NCBI RefSeq assembly: GCF_001761485.1
Contig: NC_090770.1
Span: 868,001 to 932,000, forward strand
Length of the DNA: 64,000 nt
Origin: Yarrowia lipolytica
Lineage: Eukaryota > Ascomycota > Dipodascomycetes > Dipodascales
Reading direction: 5' to 3'
In this document: positions 53,780 through 64,000 of the stretch, piece after piece
Position numbering within the stretch: position 1 is the stretch's first letter
Layout of the letters: every line of letters starts with the position of its first letter
Made by a program: the position numbers and the translations under genes
Notes under the pieces: model-generated
What the model was told of the DNA's origin: nothing
The model's database searches: none
Seen by the model: only the letters and a program-made list of their open reading frames with translations

Positions 53780-56700
53780 ATGAAACATGGCAAACAAAAG
53801 CTCGCAAACAACAACACAGATCATGATAGCCTGAGCTCTCTGGATCGGGCCCTTGCCACCCGGCGGGACATGTTTGGGCGAACGCTTCTGCATAATGCGT
53901 GCATTTGTGGAGATGCCCAGGCTGTTGAGCAACTTTTGGCCAATCCCCACGTGGATGTAACGGCGGTGGAGTATGAGTCAGGTTCCAGCGCCCTTCATCT
54001 GGCTCTAGCTGCGGGCTCTTTGCACTGCGCTCAGCTGCTCATCAAGCATTCGCGAGAACTGCTACGACTCAAGGACCGTGACGGCTGTCCTGCTTTCGAA
54101 ACCGCTCTTTACTACCACAAGTGGCACACAACCGACCCAGGACTGCCTTCCGAGTACTTCAGCTTCGGATCCAACACAAACCACACGTTGGGATTTCCGG
54201 ACTCAGACGACAGACAGACCCCCGAAACCGTCAAGGTACTAAGACCAGCCACCACAGACATCAGATCAAGCCTGGCACCTGTCCGGGTGGTGGATTGCGC
54301 CATTGGAGGCTACCACACTGCAATTCTCACCTCAGATGAGACAGCAAACTTGTACGTTTGCGGCGTGAGCTCTCGAGGTCGTCTGGGCTTGGGCCCCCAT
54401 GTTTCCACCCAGTTCACACCAACATTGGTGGCGTCGTTGGCGTCGGAGAAAATCGTGTCTGTAGGAGTGGGAAAGGATCACACTGCTTGTGTCACTGCCA
54501 AGGGTGTGGTTTACACCTGGGGATGCAACAGGGACTCGCAGTTAGGCTACCCAACAGGAGGAGCCACAGGAGAGGAGCAACTTCAGATATCACCTAGAAG
54601 AGTGGGCGGACCGACTCTCAAGAAAGCCCACATCACCCACGTTACATGTTCCAACGTCCACACTGTTTGCTGGCGTGAAAACACCTCAGACATGTACGTG
54701 TGGGGTGCTAACAATGGCCAGATGGGAGGAATGGCACCAGGGCAAGATTGTGCAATCCCCACCATGGTGGCTCTTGTGCCTGGAAAGATTTCGGCTGTCT
54801 GTGCCTCTGATTACTACACGGCCTGTATTATCGACGAGTCATACATTCAGGTGTACATGAACGGTGGTCATTTCAGAGTCTTTTTGCCTGCGCCAGGTGG
54901 CACAGCAAGAGAAGAAAGTCAGTCTGGGTTTGATGTTTTCAAGCCACGGCTGCTGGTGAACAGACCCCAACAGCTGTACGCTTCGGCTGGAGGACCCACT
55001 ATTTGCGTTTCTTCTCTTGGACACGTCTACGAGCTTCCGTTGCAGAGGTTTCTCAATGTCAAGCCTGCCCTCGTGGCTCGACAGATGCCCGTTACAGCTC
55101 TATGGGTGCCTCGAAGGGACTACATGGTGGCTACCCACGCTGCTGTTGGTGACGATGGCTCAGTGATAATCTGCACTTCATCTGGTTCTGCTTGGAAGCG
55201 TGAACGAAAGGAAAACAGATTGGGTGGTGGCACCTTGAAGGAGTACAAGTTTTCGCGTATTCCAAAGGTGACCAATGCTTACAGGGTTGCATGCGATCCC
55301 CTCTTCAGATCATTTGCTGCTTTGCGGTATGCGACTCAGGTGGATGCCATCGACGTGGATATGGAGTCTTTGGAGTTCGATGTTGCTGAGCGACATGCCA
55401 TCAACCGCAAGATAGCATATTTCACCCTCGATGGCGACAAGGAGAGCAGTGAGGAGTTTGAGGACTCGCCCAACCTTGGCGCGCTGAACTGGCTTGTCGA
55501 AGCGTTCGAGGGTGTGGTGAGTGGAACTGCACAGCGGACCGGACTTGAAGAGGAGGCTGAGATGATGGGTCTGAACCGCTTCGAAGAGACTGTCATGTAC
55601 AAGGCCGTCGAGATGAATAAGAGTGACCCGCACCGTGGTTATGACTGTGAGCTGGTTTGTGAGAACTCCACTGTCAAGCTACCTTGCCATAGCTACATGC
55701 TACGATCAAGCAATCTGAAGGCGGCCGTTGCGAAGAACAGTCCTCTCAAGTGTTCGCTCCTTACTCTCGTTATTTTACACCACTACCTTTACAATGACAA
55801 CGTGTTGAGTGTCTGGACACTAAGCGGAGGTTGTTCGATTCCGCGAGAGTACGTTGAAGCCAAGGCCGAATTGCTGGCACTTGCCAAGGAGTTTGAACTC
55901 TCGTCTCTAGTCTGCAAGCTTTCCTTTGGAGAGACCGCGGACCAGCTTCCTGTGGACATGGCGAAACTGTTTTCCAGCGATACGGGTGATGTTGCCATTG
56001 AAGTTGATGGTGGACAGATTCTACATGCTCATCGGTTCATCCTCACTCAACAGAGTGAGTTCTTCCAGTCTTGTTTGTCGGAGCGATGGAGCGACGATAC
56101 CAAGGTTGTGGTTGACTTATGCCATCTTCCGGCCGCGTCTGTACGGCTTTGTCTGAGGTTCATGTATACTCACAATTTGGATTCCCTGTTTGACCAAGTC
56201 AGTTCTAAAGTGTCAAGCAAGGATTTTATTGCCACGGTGTCTCAGCTCCTGAGTACTGCCGACGAGCTTCTTCTGACACCATTGAAGGAGTTTTGTGAGC
56301 TGATTCTGAGCGAGCTTGTGACAGTCAAGAACGCAGCTTCTCTGCTTTTCCTCGCCTCTGCTTACAACTGTGACAAGCTGATGACCTTCATGTTTAGCTA
56401 CATTTGTGTTAACATGGAGTGTCTTCTTGAAGGAGGCTTCTTGGGTGCAATCCTAGCTGATGGAGAGCTTTTTGGTGCTATTGACCACCACTACCGCGTG
56501 ATGACAGGCAGAGAGATTGTGCTCAAAGAGGTTCCTGAGTCATCTGCTGTTGTGGGTGTCACTCAGCTCGGAGAGGGCATTTCTGAAGATGCTGCTGAGC
56601 AGGAGGAGGTGGAAGAGGAAGTGAAGCCAAAGACATTGGCACTCGCTTCTCGTCCATCTGGCTGGGTGGAGTCTTTTCTCAGCGATTTTGATGGACATAA

Positions 56701-58150
56701 TGAACTTCTTTGTCGTGTCGCCCCAGGGTCTGTTCAGGCTCCAGATGCTGCTGCTGCCCTCACCCCTCATCGACAGTCTTTTGCTGCTCTCCATCGCAAC
56801 TCCAAGAGCGAAGAGACTCGTCCCAGTATTTCACCAATGTCTTCTCCTGACTTGCGTGGTCATAATCAGACAGATGACGTGTTTGAATTCGAGCTGGATG
56901 AATGCCCCGCCGAACAACGGAAACGTCACGATAGTCGACACGACGATAGAAGATGCAGTCATAGTGAGTGGAGAGAAGCCAAGACGGGCAGCAGCGTTCG
57001 AACTGCTCAGTTCAGCTCCTCTCCTTTCGGGAAATCTCCCATGGCTGGATCACCTCTGTCGGTTTCGCCTAACCACGCTTCTGGTGACCGGCGACGATCT
57101 TCGTTTGCGACTGCAGCGTCAGGTGTTCCTCTGACACCAGGAGAGATTCGGTTCAATCTCAAACAGCAGATTGAAAAAGACTCTGATGCAGTCTACTGGC
57201 CCACTCTAGGTGGTTTGGGTAGCCCTGGTGGAGCTGGATCTGTGGGAGCTGCGGGCGCCACACCCGGAAGTCACCCCCGAGGCAGTCCAGGACCGTCGGC
57301 AACGCCCAGTGGCTCTTCAACCCCTTGGGGCAAGGGAGCTGGAGTGTCCAATGCCACACCTGGAAGTGCTGGTTCAGCCTCTACCTGGGGCAATAGCAGC
57401 GCCAATGGCGCATCAGCCCCGAGCGCTTCCGCCACGAGTGCTGGCTCCGCACTTTCGGATCTCTTTTCCGTGACACCTCCTTCCAGCAAGCTTTCTCAGA
57501 AGGAGCGACGACGTTTGCTGAAACAGCAGCAAGAAGAGACGTTGATGCGTGCTCAAGAGAAGGAAAAGCAAGCCGCCGAGGGCCCTTGGAAGGTCAAGAA
57601 GAAGGCACCTGTTGGTGTCTCTCCTTTTGAGTCCACCTCAAGTCCTGCATCTTCCAAGACGCCTTCCAAGACTCCTTCTAGAGCACCACCCAGAGCTCCA
57701 TCAAGAGCAGGGCTTCCTGGCCCTAATGTTGGTGTCGGTATTTCCACTGTTGGCAATTCCAGTGCTACTGCCACTTCTTCTTTTGCATCTGACTTTTATG
57801 CCGCCTCGCAGCCTGTTACTGCTCTGTCTCTTGCTGAAATTCGAGAACGACAGGAGCGAAGCACACAGAAGGCCAAGAATGTTAAGACAATTGAGGAAAT
57901 TCAGCAGGAGGAGATGTTCCAAAAGTGGTGGGATGCGGAAGTTGCACGTAACAAGGGGGAGGAGAGCCGGGGTCCTGAAGGAGGTCCCAGGGGAACCCCC
58001 AGCAAGAGCTCCAGGCGTCCTAATAAGAAGAAGAACAACAACAAGGGGCCTGCTAATGGGTCTAGCAATGGAGGAGGGGGTGGAAGCGGGTCTCAGGATG
58101 ATAATGGCAAGAGACACCGGCCTCGACCACGGGAGCAGATCAAAGCGTGA
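53780..58150 (+). CDS. Ankyrin-RCC1-BTB protein, IBTK-like
   Basis: A 1456-residue protein with the domain order of human IBTK, a substrate adaptor of CUL3 ubiquitin ligase. Ankyrin repeats lie at about 28-112 (FGRTLLHNACICGDAQAVEQ, SALHLALAAGSLHCAQLL). RCC1-type repeats follow at about 125-340, including GGYHTAILT, GVGKDHTACVTAKGVVYTWG and SDMYVWGANNGQMGG. A weaker BTB domain is at about 617-720 (YDCELVCENSTVKLPCHSYM) and a clear one at about 733-830 (GDVAIEVDGGQILHAHRFIL). The last 500 residues are low complexity, Ser/Pro/Gly-rich, with a charged helix near 1234-1275 and another near 1370-1392. The ATG at 53780 directly follows a short 5' UTR intron; Met31 is an alternative start. Ubiquitin-ligase adaptor activity is inferred from the architecture. 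Confidence 0.92.
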   Translation: MKHGKQKLANNNTDHDSLSSLDRALATRRDMFGRTLLHNACICGDAQAVEQLLANPHVDVTAVEYESGSSALHLALAAGSLHCAQLLIKHSRELLRLKDRDGCPAFETALYYHKWHTTDPGLPSEYFSFGSNTNHTLGFPDSDDRQTPETVKVLRPATTDIRSSLAPVRVVDCAIGGYHTAILTSDETANLYVCGVSSRGRLGLGPHVSTQFTPTLVASLASEKIVSVGVGKDHTACVTAKGVVYTWGCNRDSQLGYPTGGATGEEQLQISPRRVGGPTLKKAHITHVTCSNVHTVCWRENTSDMYVWGANNGQMGGMAPGQDCAIPTMVALVPGKISAVCASDYYTACIIDESYIQVYMNGGHFRVFLPAPGGTAREESQSGFDVFKPRLLVNRPQQLYASAGGPTICVSSLGHVYELPLQRFLNVKPALVARQMPVTALWVPRRDYMVATHAAVGDDGSVIICTSSGSAWKRERKENRLGGGTLKEYKFSRIPKVTNAYRVACDPLFRSFAALRYATQVDAIDVDMESLEFDVAERHAINRKIAYFTLDGDKESSEEFEDSPNLGALNWLVEAFEGVVSGTAQRTGLEEEAEMMGLNRFEETVMYKAVEMNKSDPHRGYDCELVCENSTVKLPCHSYMLRSSNLKAAVAKNSPLKCSLLTLVILHHYLYNDNVLSVWTLSGGCSIPREYVEAKAELLALAKEFELSSLVCKLSFGETADQLPVDMAKLFSSDTGDVAIEVDGGQILHAHRFILTQQSEFFQSCLSERWSDDTKVVVDLCHLPAASVRLCLRFMYTHNLDSLFDQVSSKVSSKDFIATVSQLLSTADELLLTPLKEFCELILSELVTVKNAASLLFLASAYNCDKLMTFMFSYICVNMECLLEGGFLGAILADGELFGAIDHHYRVMTGREIVLKEVPESSAVVGVTQLGEGISEDAAEQEEVEEEVKPKTLALASRPSGWVESFLSDFDGHNELLCRVAPGSVQAPDAAAALTPHRQSFAALHRNSKSEETRPSISPMSSPDLRGHNQTDDVFEFELDECPAEQRKRHDSRHDDRRCSHSEWREAKTGSSVRTAQFSSSPFGKSPMAGSPLSVSPNHASGDRRRSSFATAASGVPLTPGEIRFNLKQQIEKDSDAVYWPTLGGLGSPGGAGSVGAAGATPGSHPRGSPGPSATPSGSSTPWGKGAGVSNATPGSAGSASTWGNSSANGASAPSASATSAGSALSDLFSVTPPSSKLSQKERRRLLKQQQEETLMRAQEKEKQAAEGPWKVKKKAPVGVSPFESTSSPASSKTPSKTPSRAPPRAPSRAGLPGPNVGVGISTVGNSSATATSSFASDFYAASQPVTALSLAEIRERQERSTQKAKNVKTIEEIQQEEMFQKWWDAEVARNKGEESRGPEGGPRGTPSKSSRRPNKKKNNNKGPANGSSNGGGGGSGSQDDNGKRHRPRPREQIKA

Positions 58151-59934
58151 GATCTGTGTTTGGACAGTTATTTATTATTGAATGTATATAGAAATTAGAT
58201 CAATCTTACCAGGAGTTGTTTAGAGCGCTCATTTGTCCGTCTGCCACAACAAACAGACTGCTACTGTGCATGCATCAGGAGTGAACATGCCAAATGTTCC
58301 AGAAACCGCCGATCAGTTTTACGCGAGAGATGACGATCTTCTCGAGGCTTGGCATTTTATGAACATCAGTGGGTCCCCAAATGAAACACCAGGGGGGAGG
58401 AATGGTTTTTTTATTTGTCTATATATACAAAGGCAAAACAAAACAGCTGTGTGGTTACTGTAGAATCATGCTGTCTTGGATTTCCGACTTGTCTCAGGGC
58501 ATATTCTAAAAAAACTGTGTTGATAGTTGCTGTTGGTGGTGGAACAGTGTCAGAACGAAGGGGTTGAGCAAACATTTTCGACATGAATGTTGAAATGTAA
58601 TGCAACACAACACGTTGCGCCGCAGTATTAAATCGCGCACCCAATCTAAGATGACAGGCTTCCACACAGGTGTGCTCACGGGACAGAGTGTAGTGTTGCG
58701 GCTCGGAAAGCCACGCAACCCTGAGTGGCCTCGGCAATCTAGATGCACATGCAAAGGCGATGAGTTGTCGTTTTGCCCTTTTTGGACGTTTTTTCGATTC
58801 CTCTGGTCTCCTTTTCTTTTTTCCCTTTGCGCACATATTCGGGCCGAAATGTCTCCGAAATGACGGCTGGAATCGGGGCGCATAAGGGTGCGTGTTCGCT
58901 GCGTTCCCAGCTGCACAGTTGAGGTCAAACTTGCCGGTGTCACGTGATATTCCCCTGTCGATCCCCAAGCGGTCTTATGCCTTGGAAAGCGTGAGCCATG
59001 CTGCTTTCAGAAGTAATGGTGTATCACACCCCATGTTTCGAACTCGGTAGCGTCGCCTCTCTTCGTTTCTCTGTAATGCTGCACTCTTGAAGAGCGGCGG
59101 GGAAAATATGGGGAGCTGATTACGAGAGCGACCTGACCAAAGCACAATGACTAATACCCCGGTTCCGCTTGACGTTCCACAAGAACAGGCCATCGAGTAC
59201 TTGCAGCGAACAGGCCATTGAATGCTTGCACCGAAAAGTGGTCTATATTTGGAAGAGTTGACTTGGAACTCTGCGACCACGACACATGACGTCGCATGTC
59301 CTCAATTGGTTTTCTAATCAACAACTTGTCATTGCACCGCTTCGCATACGATAGGCATACCCTTGATGGAGATAATGTACGCCATTATACCTCCGTGAAA
59401 TTGTGGGTGTCATTCAGTTCAAAAGAGAGTCTAGCCGAGGCCGAGAGCCCTCGCCAAGCGTTTCCCAGAAGTATCGGGGCCGTTATCTGTCATCTTTTGA
59501 GACGAGAGTCCTTTTCCCGATTCTCAGGAATGTTATGATTTAATTACCACGTCTGGTGCACATTTTAAATCAAAAGTAAAGTGTTACTGTAATCATACCA
59601 AAGGGTGGTCATGTCGAGGCACCGAAGCAAGGTATGCAACGTCCGTCCAGCGTACAGCGTCCAGGGTTCGTTTTCCACATGAAATGAAAGCACTTGCATT
59701 ATTATGTGGGTCACCAGTCACCAGTCACCGTCCAGTGGTGCCATTTGGCGTTAGTACAAGTACAATATTGTGAAGTAGGGTATGTACTACTTTGTTGTTG
59801 AAGGTTGTACTTTGGAACTTGCCCTCGATTTATTGTTGGTCTTACACTCTACAATTGGATTCAGAAAGGTCCGTTTTTTGTGGTTTGCCATTCTTTTGGT
59901 TTTGTGGTCTTGTCATTTCGTCTGGTTTGTCGAT
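58151..59934. other. Gene-free right-hand region, first part
   Basis: No coding frame with a recognisable product. A TCACGTGA palindrome lies at 58940-58947. Confidence 0.5.
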
Positions 59935-59946
59935 TTTTCTGATATT

Positions 59947-60030
59947 TCCATTTCCCCTGGGTTTCCATTTCCCTGGGTTTCCATTTCCCTGGGTTTCCAT
60001 TTCCCTGGGTTTCCATTTCCCTGGTTTTCC
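59947..60030. repeat. 16-bp tandem repeat, about five copies
   Basis: The unit TTTCCATTTCCCTGGG runs head to tail about five times with a decayed copy at each end. The long minus-strand frames across it exist only because the unit lacks stops in those frames. Confidence 0.88.
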
Positions 60031-61366
60031 ATTTTTCGTGCCACTTTGGCTCAACTGTGCTTGTCTTTGACAAACATGTCTCTCATTTCCCTCCTCATTT
60101 TTGGGTCTGAGTCTTGTACTTAGTTAGACTTTTCCCGCGTCACTTAAACATTCGGAAGTGGAGCCGCCAACCCTAAAAATAAGCTCAATAGGTCTTCTGC
60201 CTTTGGGGGCAAAACCAACCGCAGAGGGGCCGGGAATCCAACGAAGAGAGAGAGGGCGCAAAGCAAGAAGATTGGGGCCTGTTAACCAACGGATGGGTGT
60301 TTTTCAAACACAATTGTTTCTTGGCTTTGCAACAGGAGGGAGAGAGAGAGAGATTGGAACGGGGGCAACTGACAAGCCTCAGCCCCCCAGCTTCCCTTGT
60401 TGAGCCAGCCTCAGGTCAATCATGATATATCCATTGTCGATCATTGGTGGACACAGCACTCCACAAGCTAATGTGAGATGTTCCCCATTTCCCCCCCCCA
60501 ATAGCAACCCCTCCTACAATTACAGTATAGGGTATAGACATAAACTACTATCCGATTTACCGGACGTTTGAGTTCCAGGGTCGCATTTCTTTTTTTCCAC
60601 CTACAAGCAGTCACAGTGTAGCGGCGGTTTGCACAGCCTTCCAGACCTTGAGGTTCAGCGATGGAAGTCCCTGCGGAACATCCGGACTTTCAAATGCTCA
60701 CACGATGTTTATTGATGGCATTTCCCTGCGGATTTCTGCATCTGGGGCCTTCAGCCGTTTGCCCGCTGTCTCGACTCGGAAAAAAACGGGAAAAACCAAA
60801 AGCCAACAGCTGGCTGCAAAAAAATATATCGAAATACAATTAACTAGAAAACGGACAACCCCCAAGGCTCTCTGCAAAAAGCAATTTTAATAGACGGCTC
60901 GTAGATTCTTTCACGGGCGACCAACGGCAACCATTAATTCTAATTGTGGGATCGACTATGTTCCCCAACAAAATGCTAGGTGGTGGGCCAAAACCCGAAA
61001 GACTAACACGCTCGGCTAATTTGTAAATTTCGGGCGTTTTGGGAAATAAAGTGAGACGAGGGTTTGGGGTCGGGAAGAACAGGGTAAAAAAGGGTAAAAA
61101 AGGTAAAAAAAGGGTAAAAAAAGGGTAAAAAAAAAGAGAAAAAAGAGAAAAATTAATAAATAACAGAGACAACCATCAAAGAGGAACTGAAAGAACTACA
61201 AGAAGTAGAGGATCTAAGAGGGCAACAACACCATCAACATCAACTCACGTGACCTCAATGTAATTAACTTCTTGGACTTTCCCCCTAACAGCAGTTCTTT
61301 GCCCTTGTATGAGTATTTCTAATGTTACAGAGAAATGTGCGCCGACCTTGGAGACTTTGAAGGATG

Positions 61367-61403
<37 letters not shown>

Positions 61404-64000
61404 CCTGTAGAAGTTTTCCCAAGGTGTTGTATCGTGCAAGTACAAGTATCGTATCGTACAAGTACATACTGGACGTAGAATAGGGAGCCCCAGGGAGCTT
61501 CAGATCACGTGACTGTCGGCGAAAAACCTACGTCGAGGCGCCAGTATGGGATCCATTTTGCATGAAGCAATTGGGGGGAGATCAGTCGGCTGTGGACTTG
61601 TTTCGGTATGGATTTGAGAGATACGTAACTTATAAAAAATAAAAAAATAAAAAAATAAAAAAAAAAAAAAATAAAAAGAGAAAAAATTAAAATAGAGAAA
61701 AAAAAACAACCAACTCAAATCACGACTTTGTTCCTCAACTTTCTGCTACAGTACTAAACTCGTATTGCAGCCATAAATACTCTCCCCACTACAGTAGTCT
61801 CAAACTAATGCTACATTAGCGTGATGACCGTTCCTTTGTTTAAAATTACCCTCTCTCTAACACCACGTTCCATAATATTTATCAACGTGCATAAGCGCAT
61901 TGAACCTTGGTCCACGCATGCAGGAATGCATGCTTGGTACAGTTACAACGATCATTGTATCATCACGACCGACCAAGTGAGTCACAGTAGATCTGACAAG
62001 CATGTGATGTTGATGCCATGTGAGCCTTAGCAACCCATTGCATTCACATGAGATAAGTCTTGGCACCGGCTCATCCGAAGCTCCCCAATCATGCTGTTCC
62101 AGATGTTTTGTGATGGAGAGCCTTGAAACTCTAAACTTCTCTGTCACCTGAGCCCCATATCGGTGTTTACTCAAGTTTTTAACTGCGAAATTGTTTTTTC
62201 TCGTCTAGATAAAGCCTGGCGAGGCTGAGCTTTGAGCTTTGAGCTTTGAGGGGCTTCAGTTCGCGGGGCGATGCTGCGGGGGTGCTCATCTTCCGCGGCT
62301 TCAGATGCGTCTGGTCGGATCGCGTTTTCGTTTATTATTTCCTCTAATGAGATTTGTTGTCGTCATCCCCAGACCTTCGACTGTAGGTAGGAGCGAAATC
62401 ACGTTACGACATCCGACTGCCGGAATGCTGTAGAAATAAAAGAAAAAAGGATAGCCAAAACTCAAATAAATTGGTCACAATGGCAGATTGAGCTCTTTGT
62501 CCTGGACTATGATGAACTCACGTTGGGGGAGTTGAGGGCTGAAGGGGCGGTTTTAGGAGAAAAATATAAACGTTGGGAGGGTAAAAAAAGCTTGCCGAGT
62601 CGGACTTGGATCTCTGTCTTTTGCTTTTTCTGGTTACTTCTTCTAGAAGTTGCTCTGCAACCCTGTGGAGAAGCCCGACATATATTACTGGAGAGCATTT
62701 AATCAAGCACCTTTTAGGGTTAAGTTCCTCACGGCCAGTAGGTTGTTTCTATTGATGGGTATGCAATAGGTGCACGTACTTAGTATTACTTGGTTTCAAG
62801 TAATTTACAAGTACGTACCAACTAATTGTAGTTACTGTAAAATGATTATGATGTTAAACATATTATAGTTGTGATGTTTATGACAGTTATACTGTATATT
62901 GTACTTGTATTATGCCGGTTCTTGTGCTTTTGGACAACTTCAACATTGAACGGAATGTATATCAATCCCTTATCGTTGGCCCTACTATTCAACAGTCGCT
63001 GAGAACGACCTTCATCTATTGTGCGACCAAAACAGCAGAAAATACCCGTTTATTTGTCTCGCCTAACCGATCCAAAAAGCTCACCGGCATCTTATTATCC
63101 CAGGATGGCATGCACCGATACCGCCGGCTTTAGAGCACTGTGCCGATATCGTACCTGTGCCGAATTTGAGCCGCCGCCGTGTCGCAAAAGTGAATCTGCG
63201 AATCTGTGATATTATGCTGATCATGGAGCACTGATGCAACTGACTGGCTCTTGTCCTTTTGTGGTATGAAGAACGACCTTGCTGAAGATCTCTGTTGAAT
63301 TGGCGCAACAACTCCTCGTAGTTTAAAAGATCATTCGATGTCACTATCGTACAAGTACTGTAACTCTCAGACCCACCATTCAGGCCAAAGAGATCCTTGT
63401 CCTGTACAAGATGCAGCTGAATGAGGGTTCTATTAGCGCAATAACGCAGGTGCGCAGAGAGCTCCAGTTCCCGTGTTAACTCGGATCATCTGGTATGAGA
63501 GAAAACAAAGACCCCTGGTACTGTCAATCCACAAGCTCGTCATCTCTCGCACGTCATACGTACGATACAAGTAAAAGTACGAAGTATCGATGCTTGTCCA
63601 GTTCATATCAAAACCCTGAAGGCAGCAGTCAAAACAAAAACTACATACAGAATCATAGCCGAAAGACCATCTGCCAAATTGCTGTCATTCTTGTCGACAA
63701 ATGTTCTCAAATGTTGTACCTCTAACCTCCCCACTCTTGTATAACACCATACAGTATCAGTATGTTACAATATTGTACCCATAGTCACTCGACAAAGCTG
63801 GCTAAGATTGTAAACCTCCGATGCCGACAATCACGTGATTCCCAAATACTTGCCCCCAATCCCCCTCCATCTGTCAGGAAATGATCCGACTTCCACGGAT
63901 GTACACATTACACATGCCGAATGACTGCAGACAAAGATTCACGTGACATTATAGCCACAACTCATACGCCCAAGGTTGCCAAAAAAAACAACCACACACT
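60031..64000. other. Gene-free right-hand region, second part
   Basis: About 4 kb without a supported gene. It holds A/G-rich simple sequence (GGTAAAAAA repeats at 61080-61150), a T31 run (61369-61399), an A-rich tract (61625-61695), GAGCTTT three times in a row near 62226-62250, and TCACGTGA palindromes at 61245, 61505, 63831 and 63939. Any gene to the right of 64000 could have its promoter here. Confidence 0.5.
61369..61399. repeat. Run of 31 T
   Basis: A pure T31 homopolymer. It could be the oligo-A tail of a decayed retroposed copy on the minus strand, but no recognisable element body or target duplication flanks it. Confidence 0.8.

Noticed and set aside
59842-60073. Minus-strand frames with a repeated GNGNPGKWKPREME-type sequence
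   Set aside because: Translation of the 16-bp minisatellite; not a gene.
1-64000. CRISPR arrays, prophage or bacterial operons
   Set aside because: None seen; introns, eukaryotic tRNA introns and eukaryotic protein families show that this is fungal nuclear DNA.

Overview
The window looks like nuclear DNA of a Yarrowia-type yeast (Yarrowia lipolytica or a close relative). The signs are: the intron style (5' GTGAGT and a CTAAC branch site only a few bases before the 3' AG, at 7908-8070, 8295-8454, 46080-46606, 53722-53775 and, on the minus strand, 5455-5267); a secreted subtilisin resembling the Yarrowia alkaline protease XPR2; tRNA genes with introns, including a tRNA-Arg(TCG); mostly single-exon genes; and long gaps between genes. 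These are judgements from sequence reading; no database was searched.

Layout. 1-17.6 kb: the 3' end of a sugar transporter gene; a large SIP3/LAM-type lipid-transfer protein whose start codon appears to be assembled by splicing; a non-coding gene whose introns carry three box C/D snoRNAs (snR57, snR55 and snR61 types); COQ6; a TMS1/SERINC membrane protein; a short NRM1/WHI5-type cell-cycle repressor; and a cyclophilin with an RS tail. 17.6-28.4 kb: gene-poor, with tRNA-Thr, tRNA-Arg, an Ile-tRNA-like relic, a 66-residue cell-wall protein with a PIR motif, a fossil LTR retrotransposon end, a 21-G run and degenerate GAGCC repeats. 28.4-42.1 kb: an XPR2-like protease, an ML/NPC2-type secreted protein ending RDEL, an accessory-looking stretch at 33.9-35.9 kb with paired two-stem hairpins, an anion:cation-symporter-type transporter and a Q/G-rich protein of unknown role. 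44.1-58.2 kb: mitochondrial threonyl-tRNA synthetase, a two-exon CBP6-type assembly factor, an uncertain small gene, an IAH1-type esterase, a small GPI-type protein, a cell-wall protein relic and a large ankyrin-RCC1-BTB protein like IBTK. 58.2-64 kb: no convincing gene.

How the genes relate. Three genes serve mitochondria: COQ6 (ubiquinone), MST1-type ThrRS (mitochondrial translation) and CBP6 (cytochrome b expression and complex III assembly). The snoRNA gene serves rRNA 2'-O-methylation. In Saccharomyces cerevisiae the same three snoRNAs sit together in one polycistron; here they appear to sit in successive introns of one host transcript. The secreted and wall proteins (protease, ML protein, PIR-like and GPI-like proteins) are spread through the gene-poor parts.

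Main points to follow up: the intronic snoRNA cluster with abutting 3' and 5' splice sites at 8070/8071; the start codon split by an intron in the SIP3-like gene; and the two tandem hairpin units at 34981-35098, whose stems differ by compensatory changes.
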